In this document: in pieces, positions 51,644 to 60,443 of the stretch | How the letters are laid out: every line of letters starts with the position of its first letter | Numbering within the stretch: the first letter of the stretch is position 1 | Source: Bog-756 sp963769765 | GTDB taxonomy: Bacteria > Actinomycetota > Acidimicrobiia > Acidimicrobiales > RAAP-2 | NCBI GenBank assembly: GCA_963769765.1 | Contig: CAVYNA010000005.1 | Coordinates: 220,338 to 284,337, forward strand | Length of the DNA stretch: 64,000 nt | Reading direction: 5' to 3' | Notes under the pieces: generated by a model | What the model was told of the DNA's origin: nothing | Databases searched by the model: none | What the model saw: the letters and a program-made list of their open reading frames with translations, nothing else | Translations under genes and position numbers: made by a program

Positions 51644-52503
51644 GCGATCGCGGCGGTCGGTTCGCGGGGCGACGCGCGATCGTGACGGGCGCGAGCCGCG
51701 GGATCGGTGCCGCGGTCGCGCACCGGCTCGCCGCAGAGGGCGCGGATGTCGCGGTCACCGCCCGCACGGTCGACCGGCACGCCACCCTGTCGGGCTCCCT
51801 GACCGAGACCGAGAAGCGTATCCGTCGCTTCGGCGGGCGGGTGACGGTCGTCGCGGCCGACCTGAGCGACGGGGACGACCGGGCAACAGTCGTTCCGAGG
51901 GCGGAAGCGGGCCTCGGCGGTCCGATCGACATCCTCGTCAACAACGCGGCCGCCGCCATCTACCAGTCATTGGCCGACTTCCCGCTCAAGCGTCGCCGTC
52001 TGATCTTCGAGGTGAACACTCACGCGCCGACGGACCTCGCGCAGGCGGTCCTCCCGTCGATGATCGAGCGGGGCGCGGGATGGATCGTCAACGTCTCGAG
52101 CGCGACGGCTGCGCTGTGGGAACGTCCGTTCCAACTCGGCGTGCTCGGGTCGACCACCGGCGTCTACGGAGCCTCGAAGGCCGCGCTCAACCGGCTCACC
52201 AACGCCTTGGCGGCGGAGGTGGACGGCACGGGCGTGCGCATCAACGCCGTCGAGCCCCGGGCCGCGGTGCTGAGCGAAGGGGCCGATGCGCTGGTCGGCT
52301 CGTCCCTCCGCCCCGACCAGATCGAGTCGATGGAGGAGATGGTCGAAGCGGTGGTGGCCCTCTGCGACTGTCCGATCGACCGCACGGGACGGCGGCACGT
52401 GAGCCTCGACCTCATCGCGGAGCTGGGCCTCGAGGTGCGGGGACTTGACGGTCGGCCCGCGTCGGCCTTGCGCCGACCGGGAGTCCCGCCGGACGCGACG
52501 TGA
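51640..52503 (+). CDS. Short-chain dehydrogenase/reductase
   Basis: This 287-residue SDR has TGASRGIG at 16-23, NNAA at 101-104, Ser153/154, and Y176/K180 (YGASK). Arg20 in the glycine motif and Arg42 after strand 2 predict NADP(H). The GTG start overlaps the amidohydrolase stop by 4 bp, making it the last gene of the MarR operon. With the dehydratase-like and amidohydrolase proteins it may complete a short modification or catabolic route. It is convergent with the acyltransferase gene. Confidence 0.88.
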   Translation: MSDRGGRFAGRRAIVTGASRGIGAAVAHRLAAEGADVAVTARTVDRHATLSGSLTETEKRIRRFGGRVTVVAADLSDGDDRATVVPRAEAGLGGPIDILVNNAAAAIYQSLADFPLKRRRLIFEVNTHAPTDLAQAVLPSMIERGAGWIVNVSSATAALWERPFQLGVLGSTTGVYGASKAALNRLTNALAAEVDGTGVRINAVEPRAAVLSEGADALVGSSLRPDQIESMEEMVEAVVALCDCPIDRTGRRHVSLDLIAELGLEVRGLDGRPASALRRPGVPPDAT

Positions 52504-52538
52504 CCTGCGCTGGCGCCTGTCGGTGCGCGTCGACGAAT

Positions 52539-53439
52539 TCAGACCGCAGGGACCGCGAGTCGGGCCCGCCCGGGTCGGAGGAGGTTCGACCACCCGCGGA
52601 GCACGGGGTGCGGGTCCTCGCGCGTGCAGCTCGTCGAGCGTCGACTGCATCGCACGGGTGATCTCCTCGTAACAGGCGTCGACGGCGGACGGGTCGTCCG
52701 CGGCCTCGGGACCGTAGGCGGACCAGTCGAGCGCGGGGAGGAACTCCACCTTGATCGCCGAGGGCATCGGCGGTGGCGGTGCGACGACGGTCGTGAGGCC
52801 GAACGGCCCGAGGAGGATCGGGAAGACCTTGATGCGGAGGCGGTGGAGGCCGAGTGCTTTCGCAAGGCGGTCGCCGCGCGCGACGACGACGACGGCGTCG
52901 TGCGCGCCGTGCGCCACCACCGGCACGACCGGCACGCCGGCCCGCAGTGCCAGGCGGACGAATCCCTTGTGGCCCCCGAGGTCGATCTTGTCCCGCTGCG
53001 TCCAGGGTCGGCACGCCTCCCGATCGCCACCCGGATACACGAGCACGAGGCCGCCGTCGGCCAGCCCCCGCTCCGCGGCGCGCCCCTCTGCGGGGATCGC
53101 CCCGATGCGACGGAGGAAGGGGCCGACGACCGGGATGTCGAAGAGGAGGTCGTAGCCGAGGGCGTACGCGGGTTCGTCGAGCCCTCGGCGTCGGACGATC
53201 TCGAGCCCGACCACCCAGATGTCGGGCATGTAGAAGAGGGTCGAGTGGTTCCCGACGACGAGCACGGGCCCCCTGGCGGGGAGGTGGTCCGTCCCCCGGA
53301 CCTCTGGCGAGAAGTAGTTCACGTACCGGGTGACGGCCGCGAGCTGGCGCTGGATGAACCTGGGATCGCGGTCGAACGGCGGCTCGTCGCGCCCGGGCGG
53401 AGCGTGTCCCGCGCAGCGCGCGTTCAAGAGCGGCGGCAT
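52539..53439 (-). CDS. Lysophospholipid acyltransferase-family protein, C-terminal frameshift likely
   Basis: From ATG 53439 (GGGAGA upstream) the protein shows GNHSTLFYMPD, FLRRIGAIPAE, LVYPGGDREACRPW and RLALRAGVPVVPVVAHGAHD, the motifs of 1-acylglycerol-phosphate acyltransferase-like (PlsC) membrane enzymes. The frame then runs on to 51967, antisense to the whole second half of the SDR gene. In the neighbouring frame a natural-looking ending (REDPHPVLRGW...LAVPAV) stops at 52539, just 36 bases past the convergent SDR stop. One base lost or gained near 52600 (GCGCG run) would join them, giving about 300 residues. Acylation of a glycerolipid or similar acceptor is expected. Confidence 0.72.
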
Positions 53440-53570
53440 TCCATCTCTCCCGACCTGCCTGGACGGTTCCCGATCGGCCCGCATCTCGTGTCCACGGCCA
53501 CGCTCCTCCCCGTCATCACCGTCGCGCTCGACGAGCTCCGTGGGAAGGGCCGATCGGCCCAAACGGGAGT

Positions 53571-54980
53571 TCAGGAGGGTCGGTCGAGGTGGGACGGATT
53601 GGCCACGAGGACCTGGTCGCGCACGCGTCCGGCCAGCACCCCTCCCACCCCGACGAGGTCGTCGTCGTACGCGCCCGCCCGGATCGCCGCGGCGAGCGCC
53701 GCGTCATCGGGCACGCCGAGGGCGAGGAGGCGCCGGGCGTGCGCCGCCCTGCCCGCGGACCCCTGCTCGAGCTCGCGGCCGACCATGGCGAGCACGTTGC
53801 GAGCCACCCGTGCCTCGAACCGGGCCGCACCGTCCGAGGTCGCCATCACCTTCGTCTCGAGATAGTCGGAGACGGCCGCGACCAGCTCGACCATCGAGGG
53901 CCGGTCGAAGGACGGGTCCGGCACCGGCGGTGGTCGGTCGCGGTCGGCGGCCGTCGGCGTGCCGACTGCAGGTCCGGGCACGGTGGGGGCAACTCCCATG
54001 AGGTCGAGGAGGTCCCACTCGCTCTCGCAGACGCGCCGTCCGATCGCCGCCAGCTCCACTGACCTGGCGGCCCCGCTCAGGTGCGTCGACGCCTGGAGCA
54101 GGCAGATGACAGCCCACTTGACGGTGGCGTACGCCTCCCACCACCGGACCCGGTCGACGTCGACGGTCCGGCCGCTGGCGGCCGCGTAGGTGGTGAGAAA
54201 CGCGTCCAGGTCACCGAATCCACCGACCCGACCCGGCCCTCCGAACCGCCACGAGCGTGCGCACAGCCATCCGATGTCCTCCGCCGGATCGCCGAGATGG
54301 GCGAGCTCCCAGTCGAGCACCGCACGCAGACCTCCGTCGTCGACGAGGAAGTTTCCCATCCGGAAGTCACCGTGAACCACCACCGACTCCTCCGAGCGGG
54401 GCGGATCGTGAGCCAGCCATCGGACCCCGAGCTCGAGCACCGGCCGCACCTCGTGGAGCGTATCGAGGACCTCGAGCGGATCGCGCAGCGGGTCGGCCTC
54501 CGGCAGCCCGTGGAGTGAGGCCGGATCGACGGTGTGGACTGCGGCGAGCGCCCGGGCCGTCTGCTCGGTGAGGCGCGGCGCCATCGCGGGGAGCCCTTCG
54601 TCCCGCAGGATGCGGCGCGGAATGGTCTCCCCCTCGAGCCGCTCGAGCACCAGCCATCCTTGGGGCAGGCCGTCGGCGGAGCCGGCGGCGACGACGCCGG
54701 GTACCGGCACCCCCGCCGTCCGGGCGGCACGCAGCAGGCCTGCCTCCGTTTCGACCGCGGATGGCCGGGTCGAAACGGTGCCCCGCACCTCCTGGAGGAT
54801 CAGGGCCCGCAGGTCTCCTGTAGATGTCTCGAGATCGACGGCGCTGGTGAACCGTGAGGCACCCCCCGAAAGCCGCCGGACCGACACGACGCGACCGCCG
54901 AGCGCGGCTCCGAGGCGACCGGCGACGTCGGCGACGTTGGTGGCGTCCCGGGTCTGCTGTGCACCCGGCCCGGTCGTCAC
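53571..54980 (-). CDS. Phosphotransferase-family protein with C-terminal DUF6285-like domain
   Basis: This 469-residue protein has an aminoglycoside-phosphotransferase-like kinase domain (about 15-320) with catalytic HGDFRMGNF at 203-211 and LDWELAHLGDP at 222-232. A C-terminal helical domain (about 365-465, starting PSMVELVAAVSDYLETKV) matches the DUF6285 type that accompanies these kinases in acyl-CoA dehydrogenase-like gene groups. These proteins often phosphorylate hydroxyacyl-CoA or other hydroxyls during catabolism. The GTG start abuts the stop of the upstream gene with no gap. Confidence 0.85.
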   Translation of the reverse strand: MTTGPGAQQTRDATNVADVAGRLGAALGGRVVSVRRLSGGASRFTSAVDLETSTGDLRALILQEVRGTVSTRPSAVETEAGLLRAARTAGVPVPGVVAAGSADGLPQGWLVLERLEGETIPRRILRDEGLPAMAPRLTEQTARALAAVHTVDPASLHGLPEADPLRDPLEVLDTLHEVRPVLELGVRWLAHDPPRSEESVVVHGDFRMGNFLVDDGGLRAVLDWELAHLGDPAEDIGWLCARSWRFGGPGRVGGFGDLDAFLTTYAAASGRTVDVDRVRWWEAYATVKWAVICLLQASTHLSGAARSVELAAIGRRVCESEWDLLDLMGVAPTVPGPAVGTPTAADRDRPPPVPDPSFDRPSMVELVAAVSDYLETKVMATSDGAARFEARVARNVLAMVGRELEQGSAGRAAHARRLLALGVPDDAALAAAIRAGAYDDDLVGVGGVLAGRVRDQVLVANPSHLDRPS

Positions 54981-55979
54981 CTACTCGACCGGTACACCCG
55001 GGCGCCCGTCGGCGCCGACCTGGTGGAGGTATTCGGCGATGCCGTACCCGGTCCGCTCGGTGCCGTCATCCCCGAGGTGGGTCCACCGGGTGAGCCCCTC
55101 GTTGACGACGGTGCCGCCCGCCTTCCCGATGTCCGCGACGCGCAAGACGTCGCCAGTCAGGTGATGCTCACGGCCGTGGTTGTCCGCGGCGACGAGGTGC
55201 ACGACGCGCTGGGTCAACCCGTCATCTCCGAGTTCGGTCCGGAGCCGCCACTCCTTGATGCTGGAGAGCCGGCCGTCGTCGAACACCCACCCGCGGTGCA
55301 GGTCGCCGGCCGACGTGCCGAGCCGGATGCCGCCGAGGTGGAGCGAGTCCCCGATGTTGATGCTGAACCATCGCCACATGGTGGGACCGCCCCACCGGCG
55401 CGGTCCCCATGAACGGTCGCGGTTGCCCAGGGCGCCGTCCCATACGGAGGGGACGCCGTCGACCGTGACCGCGCCGGTCCACCGGCCGGCCTGTTCGAGG
55501 TGGCCCTTGCCGGTCGTGCCAGTCGCCGCGGAAGCTTCCGCGCTCCGGGGTCCGCCCGGGTGCTGCCCGTCGGTGCCCACCGCCGGCGAGACGGCGTCGA
55601 ACCGGACGTCCGCCACGAGGTGGACGGGACGCGTCTCCCCTCCCGCCGACCGACAGGGGCGAGCGGTCGCCTCCACGTCGGCCACGATCGACCAACACCG
55701 CATCGCGTCGATCAGCTCGTACCTGACGCCGCCGACGACGAGCGGTGACTCGACCATCTCGTGTTGGTCGACCACGGAGCGGTACTCGGCGAGCTGGCCG
55801 TCCGCGAGCCACACCGAGAGGCCGACGTCCATGGTGCCTTCATTGGGCCGGACGCCGATCCGGGTGAAGAAGCCCGTGTCCGTGCCCGGGTCGTAGGCGT
55901 TGAAGTAGTACGACTCGCTCCATGCGATGTCGGACTCGACCGGGTGCGCGAGGTCGTGCTCGGGAGCGAGGATCGGCAT
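54981..55979 (-). CDS. Hypothetical lipocalin-like (DUF7064/DUF7065-type) protein
   Basis: This 332-residue protein (ATG 55979; the frame is open a little further) is beta-rich with many Trp and Gly. Segments ESYYFNAYDPGTDTGFFTRIG and GNRDRSWGPRRWGG, followed by WRWFSINIGDSLHLGGIRLG, are typical of the AttH/hydroxyneurosporene-synthase-like lipocalin pair fold, annotated in actinobacteria as DUF7064/7065. Such proteins often sit beside the phosphotransferase-DUF6285 genes, as here, and may bind hydrophobic substrates. No catalytic residues can be named. Confidence 0.7.
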   Translation of the reverse strand: MPILAPEHDLAHPVESDIAWSESYYFNAYDPGTDTGFFTRIGVRPNEGTMDVGLSVWLADGQLAEYRSVVDQHEMVESPLVVGGVRYELIDAMRCWSIVADVEATARPCRSAGGETRPVHLVADVRFDAVSPAVGTDGQHPGGPRSAEASAATGTTGKGHLEQAGRWTGAVTVDGVPSVWDGALGNRDRSWGPRRWGGPTMWRWFSINIGDSLHLGGIRLGTSAGDLHRGWVFDDGRLSSIKEWRLRTELGDDGLTQRVVHLVAADNHGREHHLTGDVLRVADIGKAGGTVVNEGLTRWTHLGDDGTERTGYGIAEYLHQVGADGRPGVPVE

Positions 55980-56076
55980 GGTCCAACTCTCGCCGATGGC
56001 GCCTGATCGCACAACGTCCGGGACATCTGGTTCCGCGTAGGGTTGTCCCCTGACCGGCGCGTTCGGAAGGGGGGAG

Positions 56077-56622
56077 ATGGACGACGAAACGATGCGGTTC
56101 GGTGGGATCCACCACCTGGCCCTGGTGTGCTCGGACATGGCGTCGACGGTCGGGTTCTACCGGGACGTCCTCGGGATGCCCCTGGTCAAGACCATCGAGC
56201 TGCCGGAAGGGATGGGTCAGCACTTCTTCTTCGACTGCGGCGGAGGGGACCACTTGGCCTTCTTCTGGTTTCCGGACGCGGCGGCGGCCGAGCGCGGGGT
56301 CAGCGGGCCCGGGGTGCGGCCGGACCAGGGGACGCTGACCAGCTCGATCTCCTCGATGAACCATGTCGCGTTGACGGTTCCCGCGGACGAGATCGAGGCC
56401 TACCGCGACCGGCTGGTCGACGCCGGGGTGCCGTGCAGCGAGGTCGCGAACCACGACGACAGCGAGTGGGGCATCGCGGCCGATCTGCACGAGGGCGTCT
56501 TCGTGCGCTCGGTCTACTTCCAGGATCCCGACGGGATCCTGCTCGAGCTGGCTGCGTGGACGCGGCCCCTCACCGACGCCGACGTCTCCCATGCGCCGGC
56601 CCGCGCGGTCGGCACCCCGTAG
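56077..56622 (+). CDS. VOC (glyoxalase/dioxygenase fold) protein
   Basis: This 181-residue vicinal-oxygen-chelate protein has paired beta-alpha-beta-beta-beta modules. The first starts IHHLALVCSDMASTVGFYRDVLG with a metal-ligand-type His at 12-13; the second starts SMNHVALTVPADEI, and FQDPDGILLELAAW supplies the last Glu ligand. It is shorter than extradiol dioxygenases and is likely an isomerase, lyase or binding protein. The gene is divergent from the lipocalin-like gene and joined to the next gene by a one-base overlap (TAGTG). Confidence 0.85.
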   Translation: MDDETMRFGGIHHLALVCSDMASTVGFYRDVLGMPLVKTIELPEGMGQHFFFDCGGGDHLAFFWFPDAAAAERGVSGPGVRPDQGTLTSSISSMNHVALTVPADEIEAYRDRLVDAGVPCSEVANHDDSEWGIAADLHEGVFVRSVYFQDPDGILLELAAWTRPLTDADVSHAPARAVGTP

Positions 56623-57233
56623 TGCCCCGTCTCTCGGAGGTGCGCCGGGCCGACGTCACGTCGCCGACGGTCCTCGCGGCCTACGACTACGTCTTCGGTG
56701 ACCGATGTCCGGTCGACGACCCCGGGACGGCCGACGGCACGCGGGGCGACTGGTGGACGACCTACGCACTCGTCCCCGACGTCCTCGAACACGCCGTCCA
56801 GGGATTCCTGGTGTACCGGAGCCCCGGCCGCGTCCTCGACGCACAGGTGCGGGAGCTGGCGCAGCTCCGGGTGGGGGTGCGTGCACAGAGCGCCTTCGTC
56901 GAGCGCCAGCATGCGCGGGCGGCGCTCGCTGCCGGGCTGTCCGAGGAGACGGTGCGTGCGGTGCGGAGCGGTGGGTCCGTCCCCGGACTGACACCCGAGC
57001 TGTCAGTGGTCCTGGAGTACGTCGACGCGCTGGTGCTCGACTACGGAGAGATTCCACCGGAGGTGGACAAGGGGCTCACCGAGCACTTCGGTGACGAGGA
57101 GATCCTCGAGCTCACCTACATCACCACCCTCTACCTCGCCCACGCCGTCGCGGCGAAGGCCCTCCAGCTCGAGGACGACAACCCGATGGCCGGAGGCTCG
57201 GGCGGGAGCTCGTCCGGCGGTCCGACAGGCTGA
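56622..57233 (+). CDS. Carboxymuconolactone decarboxylase/AhpD-like protein without catalytic cysteines
   Basis: This 203-residue all-helical protein resembles the CMD/AhpD family in ELAQLRVGVRAQSAFVERQH and the later EEILELTYITTLYLAHAVAA. In AhpD-type enzymes the first segment carries CxxC; here the matching residues are Ser-Ala-Phe-Val. A peroxidase or disulfide role is therefore excluded, leaving a decarboxylase-like or binding function. It is translationally coupled to the VOC gene. The Gly/Ser-rich tail is probably disordered. Confidence 0.78.
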   Translation: MPRLSEVRRADVTSPTVLAAYDYVFGDRCPVDDPGTADGTRGDWWTTYALVPDVLEHAVQGFLVYRSPGRVLDAQVRELAQLRVGVRAQSAFVERQHARAALAAGLSEETVRAVRSGGSVPGLTPELSVVLEYVDALVLDYGEIPPEVDKGLTEHFGDEEILELTYITTLYLAHAVAAKALQLEDDNPMAGGSGGSSSGGPTG

Positions 57234-57278
57234 AGGTACGACCGCCACCTCTCCAACGGAGGAAGTCGTACGGGGCCG

Positions 57279-58964
57279 TTACGCGGTGAGCTGCACCTGG
57301 TTGGAGGTCACATGTCGCACGCGAAGGACGAAGCCTCCGCCGGATACCGACTCGAGGGTGTAGCCCGCGGCGTCGAGCGCGTGCCGTTCACCGAGCGGGT
57401 GGCCCCCGGAGACGACCGACCGTGGCCGGAAGGTCAAATGGAGGACCTCGGTGGCGCTGTCGTCGTAGGTGCGGTACGAGATGCGCCGGTGGCCGTAGTC
57501 GACTGCTTGGACGACCGAGGTCGAACCCAGGAGGTGGTCCTCGCCGGCGGGGGCGAGTTGGGGCATCGCCGCCATCGCCCAGTTGAAGCTGCGGAGGTAG
57601 TCCGAGTACCCGTCGCTGAACCAGTACTGGAAGGTCCCGAGGCTGTGTCCGCAACACGAGACCCGTCCCGAGGCGTCAGCGAAGTAGGTCGCGTAGTCGA
57701 GTGATTCGACCGCACTTTGACCCCCTGCAGCAGAGCCGGTCCTCGCGTCGTAGAGCGCGATCACCGCAGCCCACCGCGCCGTGTCGCTGCCCAGGCCGGC
57801 CGACGAGCAGCACAGGGAGGGCCCTCCAGCGCGCGGACCCTGCTCGTTGATCCCCCAGGCGCCGTCGAAGGGGCCGACCCCGAAGTGCTGGAGGACCCAG
57901 CCGATCAGATGGGCCACCTGCGCGCTCCATCCGGGGTCCACCGCGCCGGGGTTCGGGAGGTCGAGGAGGTAGAGGGCGGTGTAGGTGGGTACCGCCTGGT
58001 TGACGTTGCCCGTGTCCTTCGGAACGTCTTCGAAGTAGCCGCTCCAGTCGTCGTAGGTCGCGCTCGTCGGGTCGAGCTGATGGGTGAGCAGCCATCCGAG
58101 TGCCATCTTGCGCGCCCTGACGTAGGCACGGTCGCTCCCTTGACGGATCCTGATGAGCTCGTCGAAGAGCCGAAGCGGGGACACGACGGCCCCGCCGAAC
58201 GTCTCACCGTCGAGGGTGGCTCCGGTCCTTGCGTCCACCCGGAATGCCCAGGGGGTGTGGGAGTCGTCGCCGGGTCGTACGTGTGCGGCGAGCCCGTTCG
58301 CGCAGTGGATCGCAGCCTCGAGGTATGTGCGGTCGCCGGTCATCTCGTAGAAGCGGAGGTAGCCGATGCCCAGTTCTCCGACCTTGTCCGGCTCGATCCC
58401 GCCGTAGAAGTCCTTCGGCATATCGGACAGGCATCGGCCGTAGACGGGTCGGCCGCCGCACCCGGTCGGGAAGGGCACCCCTCCCCAGCTCCAGGTCGAA
58501 GGTGTCATCCCGTGGGCGAGCGAGTAGTCGAGCATGGCGCCGACCGTGTGGATCGCGGCGCGGTCACCGGAGTACGGGTACCAGGCCAGAGCCGAGTCGA
58601 CGAACGATCCGAAGACCATCGCCGGATTGCTCTGCCAGTACGTACCGGCGAGGGTCCGACCGTCGAAGACCGAGTTGACGAGGTACGTCTTGAGTCGGGT
58701 GCCGGGCTGATCGGGGACCTTCCGCTCGATGAAGTTCCAACCGAGCCGGAGCACTTCGTCGTAGCCGAGCTGCTGGTTCGGTCGGTACCACGCGAGCAGG
58801 TTCCCCAGCGGGTCGACGACAGCGGGGTGCCAGGGGAGCTCGGAGTTGACAGGTCCGCCGCCGGATGGTGCGGTGGCCGCTCCGGCGCGCACCGGGACGA
58901 GCGCGAGGAGCGTCGACGCGCACAGCGCGAGCAGCACCGGCGCACGCATCAGCTGTCGTCGCAC
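57279..58964 (-). CDS. Secreted alpha/alpha-barrel protein, probable carbohydrate-active
   Basis: This 561-residue protein has a Sec signal (about 1-29, ending VRAGAA). The mature part contains alternating helices with conserved-looking turns (LGIGYLRFYEMTGDRTYLEAA; VNQAVPTYTALYLLDLPNPG), the style of alpha/alpha toroid glycosidases and epimerases. Many Trp, Tyr and Asp residues support a sugar-binding cleft, but I cannot assign a family or catalytic acids. The last 100 residues are beta-rich (TEVLHLTFRPRSVVSGGHPL). It lies 10 bases downstream of the TetR-like regulator gene and is probably controlled by it. Confidence 0.6.
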   Translation of the reverse strand: MRRQLMRAPVLLALCASTLLALVPVRAGAATAPSGGGPVNSELPWHPAVVDPLGNLLAWYRPNQQLGYDEVLRLGWNFIERKVPDQPGTRLKTYLVNSVFDGRTLAGTYWQSNPAMVFGSFVDSALAWYPYSGDRAAIHTVGAMLDYSLAHGMTPSTWSWGGVPFPTGCGGRPVYGRCLSDMPKDFYGGIEPDKVGELGIGYLRFYEMTGDRTYLEAAIHCANGLAAHVRPGDDSHTPWAFRVDARTGATLDGETFGGAVVSPLRLFDELIRIRQGSDRAYVRARKMALGWLLTHQLDPTSATYDDWSGYFEDVPKDTGNVNQAVPTYTALYLLDLPNPGAVDPGWSAQVAHLIGWVLQHFGVGPFDGAWGINEQGPRAGGPSLCCSSAGLGSDTARWAAVIALYDARTGSAAGGQSAVESLDYATYFADASGRVSCCGHSLGTFQYWFSDGYSDYLRSFNWAMAAMPQLAPAGEDHLLGSTSVVQAVDYGHRRISYRTYDDSATEVLHLTFRPRSVVSGGHPLGERHALDAAGYTLESVSGGGFVLRVRHVTSNQVQLTA

Positions 58965-58974
58965 CGAGGTGATC

Positions 58975-59856
58975 CTAGGGCCCCCGTCGCGCCTCGGTCC
59001 CGGCGTCGCCGGTCGGTTCGGGCGTGACGGTCGGCTCAGCTCGGGACTTCAGCGGTGGCAACGCCGTGTCGGAAACGGTGTTCGGCGCGGCCCAGTCCGG
59101 ATCGATCTCCAAGAAGGCTTCGACAAGCGCGTCGACTGCCACGCCGACCAACGTCCACTCCTGAAGCTCACCGTCGGCGCCGGTGGGTCGGGATATCCCT
59201 TCGAAGTGCTCGCCGTTGACGCGCTCGCGCAGCAGCATGCCCTCGGTGATCCCCTCGGCCGAGATCGTGAACTGCCGGAGCGTCAGTCCCTCGCGGAGTC
59301 GGAAGCCCACGAGCTGCAGGACGAGTCGGTAGATCTCGTCGAGATGCTCCGCGACAGCGTCGTACGACCGCTGCAACGCCTCTTCGACGCGACGACGGTT
59401 GCCGGTCGACGCACCCAGCGCGGTCAGCGCCCAGACGGCCGTCCACTGTGGAAACTCCTGTGAGCGTCGAAGCCCCTCGAGCTGGACGGCGCTCCCGACG
59501 CGGCACACCTCGCGGAGTGCAGACCGTCGGGAGTCCACAGAGGTCGTATCGGCATCTGCGAGGATCGGCGCGACGAAACGGAGGGTGTCTTCGATCTCTG
59601 ACGAGCTGTAGTCGGCCGCGATCGTGACGAGCACGTCTGTCGCATACTCGTCCTGGTTCTCCCAGACCCGACCGATGATCGAGGCGTTCGTCACGCGGAT
59701 GCCGGTGTCGGCTTCGACCCGCTCGCGCGCCCGCTTGAAGGTCAGGACCTCGCCACCCGCCCCCAGACCCTCGTCGCGGACGATGGCGCGGCCCGCGTCG
59801 ACGAAGAGTCGCCGCAGGTCATCGCGGCTCACCTTCGGACGACGTATCGCTGTCAC
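58975..59856 (-). CDS. TetR-like transcriptional regulator
   Basis: This 293-residue protein has an N-terminal helix-turn-helix region (SRDDLRRLFVDAGRAI; then TGIRVTNASIIGRVWENQDEY, with the WENQDEY position like the YxxFxxKE of TetR helices). It continues into a long helical ligand domain. It is longer than most TetR proteins, with a Pro/Thr tail. The GTG start at 59856 is preceded by a weak CGAGG. Directly downstream is the secreted alpha/alpha-barrel gene, the likely target along with itself. Confidence 0.65.
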   Translation of the reverse strand: MTAIRRPKVSRDDLRRLFVDAGRAIVRDEGLGAGGEVLTFKRARERVEADTGIRVTNASIIGRVWENQDEYATDVLVTIAADYSSSEIEDTLRFVAPILADADTTSVDSRRSALREVCRVGSAVQLEGLRRSQEFPQWTAVWALTALGASTGNRRRVEEALQRSYDAVAEHLDEIYRLVLQLVGFRLREGLTLRQFTISAEGITEGMLLRERVNGEHFEGISRPTGADGELQEWTLVGVAVDALVEAFLEIDPDWAAPNTVSDTALPPLKSRAEPTVTPEPTGDAGTEARRGP

Positions 59857-60443
59857 GAGCAGCCTCGGGTCGTGATCGGATCCCTCATGTCAGTCCCCCT
59901 GTCACCGAACGACTGCGGTTCGACACTACCTTCGCGACTCAATCGGATGGTCAGAACGAACGCGCTGAGTGGCGAGCCGATGGATACCATCTCCGCACGG
60001 TGGGTCACTCCGTCGTGATCACGTTGAGGATCGAATCGAGCTTCACGGTCACGAAGCTTCCGTCGGGTCGATGTGGGCAGCACCTCGCAGCTCCCACGTC
60101 GTCGCTTGCGGCCGCGGGTACTTCGCGTCATTCGGCTGCCCGCATTGGGCAAGCGTGTCAAGCCAGCGATCCGAAGAGGATCGGGTCAGCGATCAGTTGG
60201 TCGCCCACGGCGCGCGGCATGGTCGCTCACGTCATTCCGAGTGAGTTGATGCGCTCTGCCCGCCCCCAATTTTGGGGAGACGGCCGCGGTGCATCGCTGG
60301 TCCTCCGCGCGACGTAACGCTCAGCGCGTCTCGACCGTTGAAGCTCCCGGAGGGGCCGACCTGGGTTGCCGCCCGTCTTCGGAGCCGTCACGATGGCGGT
60401 GCTCGACCCGCGAGCGACCTAACAGATTCGGAGGCTGGGAAAA
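59857..60443. other. Non-coding region between divergent TetR-like and TIG-protein genes
   Basis: These 587 bases hold no convincing gene; small frames in it lack ribosome sites and homology. Visible structure includes two modest hairpins: GATCC-loop-GGATC at 60168-60182 and CCCCAA-TT-TTGGGG at 60264-60277. A good Shine-Dalgarno GGAGG (60430-60434) serves the GTG at 60444. Base composition is a little richer in A/T than neighbouring genes. It must contain both divergent promoters, and the long leader could hold an unrecognised RNA element. Confidence 0.6.

Noticed and set aside
60355..60375. GGGTTGCCG in the leader of the TIG gene, like the 3' end of a cyclic-di-GMP-I riboswitch
   Set aside because: The required partner GGCAAAC and the GACGCAAA core are not found upstream, so there is no second riboswitch of this class.
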